Assembly (NCBI GenBank): GCA_013350335.1
Contig: CM023538.1
Span: 55,906,769-55,970,768, forward strand
Length of the DNA stretch: 64,000 nt
From: Chimonanthus salicifolius
Taxonomy: Eukaryota > Streptophyta > Magnoliopsida > Laurales > Calycanthaceae
Direction of reading: 5' to 3'
Position 1 is the first letter of the stretch, and every line of letters starts with the position of its first letter. Positions 59,811 to 64,000 of this stretch are shown in pieces. The translations under genes were made by a program, and so were the position numbers. The notes under the pieces were generated by a model. The model made no database searches. It worked only from the letters and a program-made list of their open reading frames with translations, and had not been told where the DNA came from.

Positions 59811-60200
59811 TTTTTATTGAAATTGAATCGAGATAATACAGATAAAATGGTTCCTCTTAAAAAACAAAATGGAGTGAAGAAATTCAAAGGGCAAAGAGTA
59901 TTTGACCGATCAAAATTTCTAGATCAACATTGATCATGTGGCCTTTGCCCTTTGGTGCAAATGAAAAATTAAAAAAAAAAAAAAAAACTGAAGAAAATAA
60001 ATAAAATAATAAGAAAGAAGGGTCGAAGCAAGAAGGCAGCACCGGTCAATCCAATCATCCACATGCCAAAACCGGAAAGATAGGCGAGAGCCCCCAAAAG
60101 AAGACTCGGTATAGTTGGCATCTTTGAGGATTTCGATTGTGGAAAAGTCTTCTTTTAACCTCGTTGACATTTTTTCCTTTGAATCTCTCCCAAATTCATG

Positions 60201-60207
60201 TATAAAA
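60201..60207 (+). promoter_or_regulatory. Probable TATA box of the U-box gene
   Basis: TATAAAA about 250 bases upstream of the ATG, in a pyrimidine-rich context (ATCTCTTCTTCC) typical of plant core promoters. It is conserved in copy A at 54863-54869. A start site near 60235 would give a 5' UTR of roughly 220 bases. Confidence 0.5.
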
Positions 60208-60315
60208 TCTCTTCTTCCTAATCCTTCTTTTCCTCAGGTCTGCTCAATAATCTTCCTTCTTCACCCTACATCTTCTGCCTTTGTTGCTGATCTTTCTTGT
60301 CTTTACGTGTGTGGC

Positions 60316-60428
60316 ATCTGGGATTTTTGAATTTCCTCTGTTTTCCAGCATTTATTTGGATTTCTGGAATCTGGGATTTTTGAATTTCCTTTGTTCTCCA
60401 GCATTTATTTGGATTTCTGGTATCTGGG
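60316..60428 (+). repeat. Tandemly doubled segment in the U-box 5' leader
   Basis: A unit of about 55 bases (ATCTGGGATTTTTGAATTTC ... CCAGCATTTATTTGGATTTC) occurs twice in a row just upstream of the ATG, in this copy and in copy A (54979-55091). The doubling therefore predates the gene duplication. Confidence 0.75.
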
Positions 60429-60452
60429 TCTTGGTTTTTAGTATCAGATTCC

Positions 60453-61688
60453 ATGGAAGGAATAGAGATTCCCCATTACTTTCTCTGCCCAATTTCTCTC
60501 GAGATCATGAGAGATCCAGTGACTATCTGCACAGGAATAACTTACGACAGAGACAACATTGAGCGGTGGATATTTTCCGGCAACAACAAGACCTGTCCGA
60601 TCACAAGGCAGCCCTTGCCCGACCCTGATCTAACTCCCAACCACACGCTCCGGCGATTGATTCAGGCATGGTGCATTGTCAATGCTTCGAATGGCGTCGA
60701 AAGGATTCCTACCCCGAAGCCCCCTGTTGACAAAGCCCAAATATCCACGCTCCTCGGCGAGGTGAGGAACCCACAATTACAGATGAGATCTCTTCAGAAG
60801 CTAAAATCCATTGCTTCCGAGAGCGACAGGAACAAACGATGCATGGAGCTCGCCGGTGCTGTGAATATCTTGGCTTCTATAGTGAAGAATTATTCTAAAT
60901 CAGTTGAAGAAGGGACGTTAGACGATGGAGCCGAGCCTGCGAGAGCGAGTGACGAAGCATTAATGCTACTACAGAGCCTTCAAATCTCCGAAGAAGGCCT
61001 TCGTGATCTTGCCCACAAACATTTCATTGCATCCTTGCTGCAGGTTCTACGTCGAGGCAACGATGAGTCGCGGGCTTATGCAGTTCTGCTCTTGAAATCC
61101 ATATTCGGTGTGCTCGATACAGTTCAATTCTTTGGCATGAGAAATGAGGTTTTCGAACAGAGTGTTCTCGTGCTGCGTGATCATATCTCACAGCAGGCCA
61201 CCAAGGCTGCCTTGCAGATTCTAATTGAGGTATGTCCATGGGGGAGAAATATGGTTAAAGCTGTCGAAGCAGGCGCAGTCCCGGTATTGATCGAGCTACT
61301 TCTGGATACAAATGAGAAAAGGGCTTGTGAGATGATGCTGGTGGTGCTGGATTTGCTATGCAAGTGTGCAGAAGGCAGGGCAGAATTGCTAAATCACAGT
61401 GCTGGGATTGCGGTCGTGTCGAAGAAGATATTCCGGGTTTCCAAGGTAGCAAGTGAAAGGGCAGTGAGAATACTGCATTCGATTGCCATGTTTTCGGGGA
61501 ATTCACTTGTTCTTCAGGAGATGTTGCAAGTTGGAGTCGTTGCGAAGCTCTGCTTCGTGTTGCAGATGGACTGTAGCTTGAAGATCAAGGAGAAGGCTAA
61601 AGAGATCCTGGTCAAGAACTCAAAGGCTTGGAAAACCTCTCCATGTATTCCTTTACATTTGCTTTCTTCATATCCCTCACTTCATTAG
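60453..61688 (+). CDS. U-box/ARM E3 ubiquitin ligase, PUB22/23/24 type
   Basis: Single-exon frame of 411 residues, as is usual for this class (Arabidopsis PUB22/23 are about 435). Residues 6-74 form the U-box: PHYFLCPISLEIMRDPV, TGITYDRDNIERW, CPITRQPL and LTPNHTLRRLIQAWC are all present. The U-box binds the E2. Residues about 85-400 form ARM-type helical repeats that contact the substrate; the class signatures VCPWGRN, LLCKCAEGRAE and ILRVSKVASERAVR-like segments are recognisable. Family members act in the cytosol, damp immune signalling and drought responses, and are short-lived and stress-induced; a shared role here is inference. It ends 63 bases before a GAAGAAGAG-rich 3' UTR. The only intact copy in the window, so it probably supplies the function lost from the pseudogene at 55116-56353. 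Confidence 0.93.
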   Translation: MEGIEIPHYFLCPISLEIMRDPVTICTGITYDRDNIERWIFSGNNKTCPITRQPLPDPDLTPNHTLRRLIQAWCIVNASNGVERIPTPKPPVDKAQISTLLGEVRNPQLQMRSLQKLKSIASESDRNKRCMELAGAVNILASIVKNYSKSVEEGTLDDGAEPARASDEALMLLQSLQISEEGLRDLAHKHFIASLLQVLRRGNDESRAYAVLLLKSIFGVLDTVQFFGMRNEVFEQSVLVLRDHISQQATKAALQILIEVCPWGRNMVKAVEAGAVPVLIELLLDTNEKRACEMMLVVLDLLCKCAEGRAELLNHSAGIAVVSKKIFRVSKVASERAVRILHSIAMFSGNSLVLQEMLQVGVVAKLCFVLQMDCSLKIKEKAKEILVKNSKAWKTSPCIPLHLLSSYPSLH

Positions 61689-62175
61689 AAAGAAGAAGAG
61701 GAAGAAGAAGAAGGAAATTTATACCCTTTTGTGTAGATAATATCACAGATACATTCATAGATAAATTTGATTCTATACACAACAAGCATTGATGGTTTTG
61801 TACAGAATCAAAGGATTTCATCTTTCCAAACTAAAATGTGTTATTCTCACTCATTTATGTTAGAATTTTCTTAACGTTTTAATAAGAGAAACTATCACAT
61901 CCAAATCATACTCATAAAAGAACCTTTTAACACTATATTCATACTTGAAATTAACCATATTGCAGTCTTCGAGTATCACACAGACAATCAATTCAACAAT
62001 CTGATGGTAATTGCTCTCAATGCTTAACTCAATCTCAATAGAAATGCAGACAGAAGGAAGAGGAATTATAATTTTTTATGAAAAGAGGGTAGCAATTCCA
62101 CATAGTACTAAAGGTTAATTTTATAACAATACTAGTATTGTAGTGGCTGGAATAGATTGGTGAAACTAGACAAAG

Positions 62176-62370
62176 GTGGATTCTCTGTGCGCTCTTCTCA
62201 ACTTTGTAAGGGAAAATTGTCATGGCAATGCTTCTACACACCAGAACAGGCTGTTGTCAGAGGTTGATATTAGGGGAAAGAATGTTGATGTAAAGCAAAA
62301 TGAAAGTTGTGCAGCTTCAAAGAAGGCAAAGAGAGTGAGGTTCAGATCCCCTCTGAGAGGACTAAGGTAG
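62176..62370 (+). other. Conserved open frame downstream of the intact U-box gene
   Basis: Counterpart of 56812-57060, 64 codons, ending in TAG where copy A reads AAG. No recognised domain. Possible relic exon. Confidence 0.2.
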
Positions 62371-62804
62371 TTATTTTTTTAAAAGTAACGTGTTCAGGTC
62401 ATGTTAGAATATCTGACTAATTTTTGAAGGCATGATGCAAACCTCTTTATTTACACACCGGAAAGAAGACTGAGGAAGTCTTGACAAAAGAGGACACTGG
62501 GATAGAATATTAAGGAGGGGAACTAGAATCGTTTCGAGAAAACACTAGGTGAGATGTTTTTCTCTATATTTCCATTAAAAAATTACACTTTCATATATGC
62601 AAAATGAAAGGCATCTCAAGGAGAGGGTTGTCATCTTTTATCGGTAGGCTTGGTTGTTGGGTGAGCTATTGTCTTGACTGGTTCTCTTGTTGAATGTGCT
62701 CAAATTATTAAATGCTATCATAAATGACTGTCCATTCTTTTCTTTAGAATAAGATACAATGCACATGGGGAGTACACATGGGGAGTGCACTGTTTTTGTC
62801 CCTT

Positions 62805-64000
62805 GAGTATCAAATTCTCATAAGTGAAGGGACTTCCTTCTGAGTTAGTTCAGAAAGAGTGGGTCATTTTTTGTCAAGTAGAGCATCTTTATGCTAAATG
62901 AGTTGTTTTTTGTTGAGATGGTGCATTTTGAGTTAGGTTTTGTGATAGTGTGATGTACTTTTTTGAAGTCATCATGAAGTAGCATCTTTTTGGTAATTGA
63001 GTTGTTTTTTCTTGAGATTGTGCATCTTGAGTGAGGTTTTGTGACACAATAATATGCTTTGCTTGAAGTCATCATGAAATAGAGTCGTCGTTCAAATTTG
63101 CTCTAATTATTAAATTCTACCAGAAATGACTATCCCTTCTTTTCTTTAAAATGAGATACAGTGTACTTGGGGAGTACAATGCTTTTGTCTTTTGAGTATC
63201 AAATTCTCTCAAGTGAAGGACTTCCTTCTGAGCTAGTGTAGAAAGAGTGGGTCATTTTCTGCCAAGTAAAGCATCTTTTTGGTAATTGAGTTACTTTCTC
63301 TTGAGACGGTGCATCTTGAGTGAGGTTTTGTGATATGTGATGTACTTTGTCTAGAAGTCATCATGAAATAGAGTCATTGTTTAAGTATGCTCTAATTATT
63401 AAATGCTATCGTAAATGACTATCCCTTCTTTTCTTTACAATAAGATGCAGTGCACGTGGGGAGTACAATGCTTTTGTCCTTTGAGTATCAAATTCTCATA
63501 AGTGAAGGGACTTCCTTCTGAGCTAGCCCAGAAAGAGTGGGTCATTTTTTGCCAAGTAGAGCATCTTTATGCTAAATGAGTTGTTTTTTATTGAGATGGT
63601 GCATTTTGCGTTAGGTTTTGTGATAGTGTGATGTACTTTTTTGAAGTCATCATGAAGTAGCATCTTTTTGGTAATTGAGTTGCTTTTTCTTGAGATTGTG
63701 CATCTTGAGTGAGGTTTTGTGACACAATAATGTGCTTTGCTTGAAGTCATCATGAAATAGAGTAGTCGTTCAAATTTGCTCTAATTATTAAATTCTACCA
63801 GAAATGACTATCCCTTCTTTTCTTTAAAATGAGATACAGTGCACTTGGGGAGTACAATGCTTTTGTCTTTTGAGTATCAAATTCTCTCAAGTGAAGGACT
63901 TCCTTCTGAGCTAGTGTAGAAAGAGTGGGTCATTTTCTGGCCCTTCTTTTCTTTAAAATAAGATGCAATGCACATGGGGAGTACAATGCTTTTGTCCTTT
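62805..64000. repeat. 678-bp higher-order tandem array, running off the window
   Basis: The anchor GAGTATCAAATTCTC occurs at about 62805, 63194, 63483 and 63872: spacings of 389, 289 and 389. A long and a short monomer alternate, giving a 678-bp repeat. The last unit is internally deleted, and the next anchor would fall at about 64002. Units contain CTTCCTTCTGAGCTAG, AGTCATCATGAA and GGGGAGTACA words. A single partial monomer also ends copy A (57320-57435). The minus-strand frames at 62845 and 63523 are artefacts of the repeat. Confidence 0.85.

Larger units (their letters stand above)
57436..62819. repeat. Segmental tandem duplication, copy B
   Basis: Second copy of 51976-57435. It is shorter by about 76 bp, from lost A/T runs and loss or absence of the 35-bp doubling. 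It carries the intact U-box gene and then passes directly into the 678-bp tandem array. Confidence 0.9.

Noticed and set aside
62845..63753. Two 76-residue near-identical minus-strand proteins
   Set aside because: They are offset by exactly the 678-bp array period and have no independent support.
1..64000. CRISPR arrays, operons, phage or organelle inserts
   Set aside because: No regularly spaced short repeats with unique spacers, no bacterial-type gene clusters and no recognisable plastid or mitochondrial genes; introns and elements are those of a plant nucleus.

Overview
This is nuclear DNA from a flowering plant. The genes have GT-AG introns, sequence between genes is A/T-rich, and the window is crowded with plant-type retrotransposons, SINEs and small inverted-repeat elements. 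The protein families (CFL1-like, PUB22/23-like, Dof, SDR110C, ER glucosidase II alpha) are land-plant or general eukaryotic families. I cannot name the species.

Four protein-coding genes are well supported. (1) 5538-6996, minus: a two-exon CFL1-like regulator with a degenerate WW domain, an EAR motif and a small zinc ribbon. (2) 15137-16730, minus: a two-exon classical short-chain dehydrogenase/reductase; its 38-nt first exon was recovered by hand. (3) 31567-46794, plus: the six-exon catalytic alpha subunit of ER glucosidase II (GH31), stretched over 15 kb by transposon-filled introns. Its signal-peptide frame has no ATG in this sequence. (4) 60453-61688, plus: an intact single-exon U-box/ARM E3 ligase of the PUB22/23/24 type. 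Broken genes are a second U-box copy at 55116-56353 with two 1-nt insertions, and a frameshifted Dof zinc-finger gene at 28790-29181.

Layout. 0.4-5 kb holds SINEs, a non-autonomous LTR element with its primer-binding site still visible, and an L1 tail. 5.5-7 kb is the CFL1-like gene with a TIR element in its intron. 8.5-17.5 kb carries two long-TIR or MITE elements, an intact 515-bp TRIM, the SDR gene and a third TIR element. 19.5-26 kb is a repeated block of LTR-like 1.1-1.2 kb units. 27-29.2 kb has one anonymous ORF and the Dof pseudogene. 29.9-31.2 kb is a Mutator-like foldback element just upstream of the glucosidase gene. 31.5-46.8 kb is that gene, with a SINE, a SINE split by a solo LTR, an internally deleted Ty1/copia element and LINE fragments in its introns. 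47-52 kb is A/T-rich sequence with SINE and MITE relics. 52-62.8 kb is a direct tandem duplication of a 5.4-kb segment carrying the U-box gene. It runs into a 678-bp higher-order tandem array that continues past the window end.

The genes do not form a pathway. The glucosidase acts in N-glycan quality control in the ER, the U-box protein in ubiquitylation, the SDR in secondary or hormone metabolism, and the CFL1-like protein in transcriptional repression, probably linked to epidermal HD-ZIP IV factors. The clearest biology is gene birth and decay by tandem duplication, and intron or promoter growth by nested insertions whose target-site duplications can still be read.
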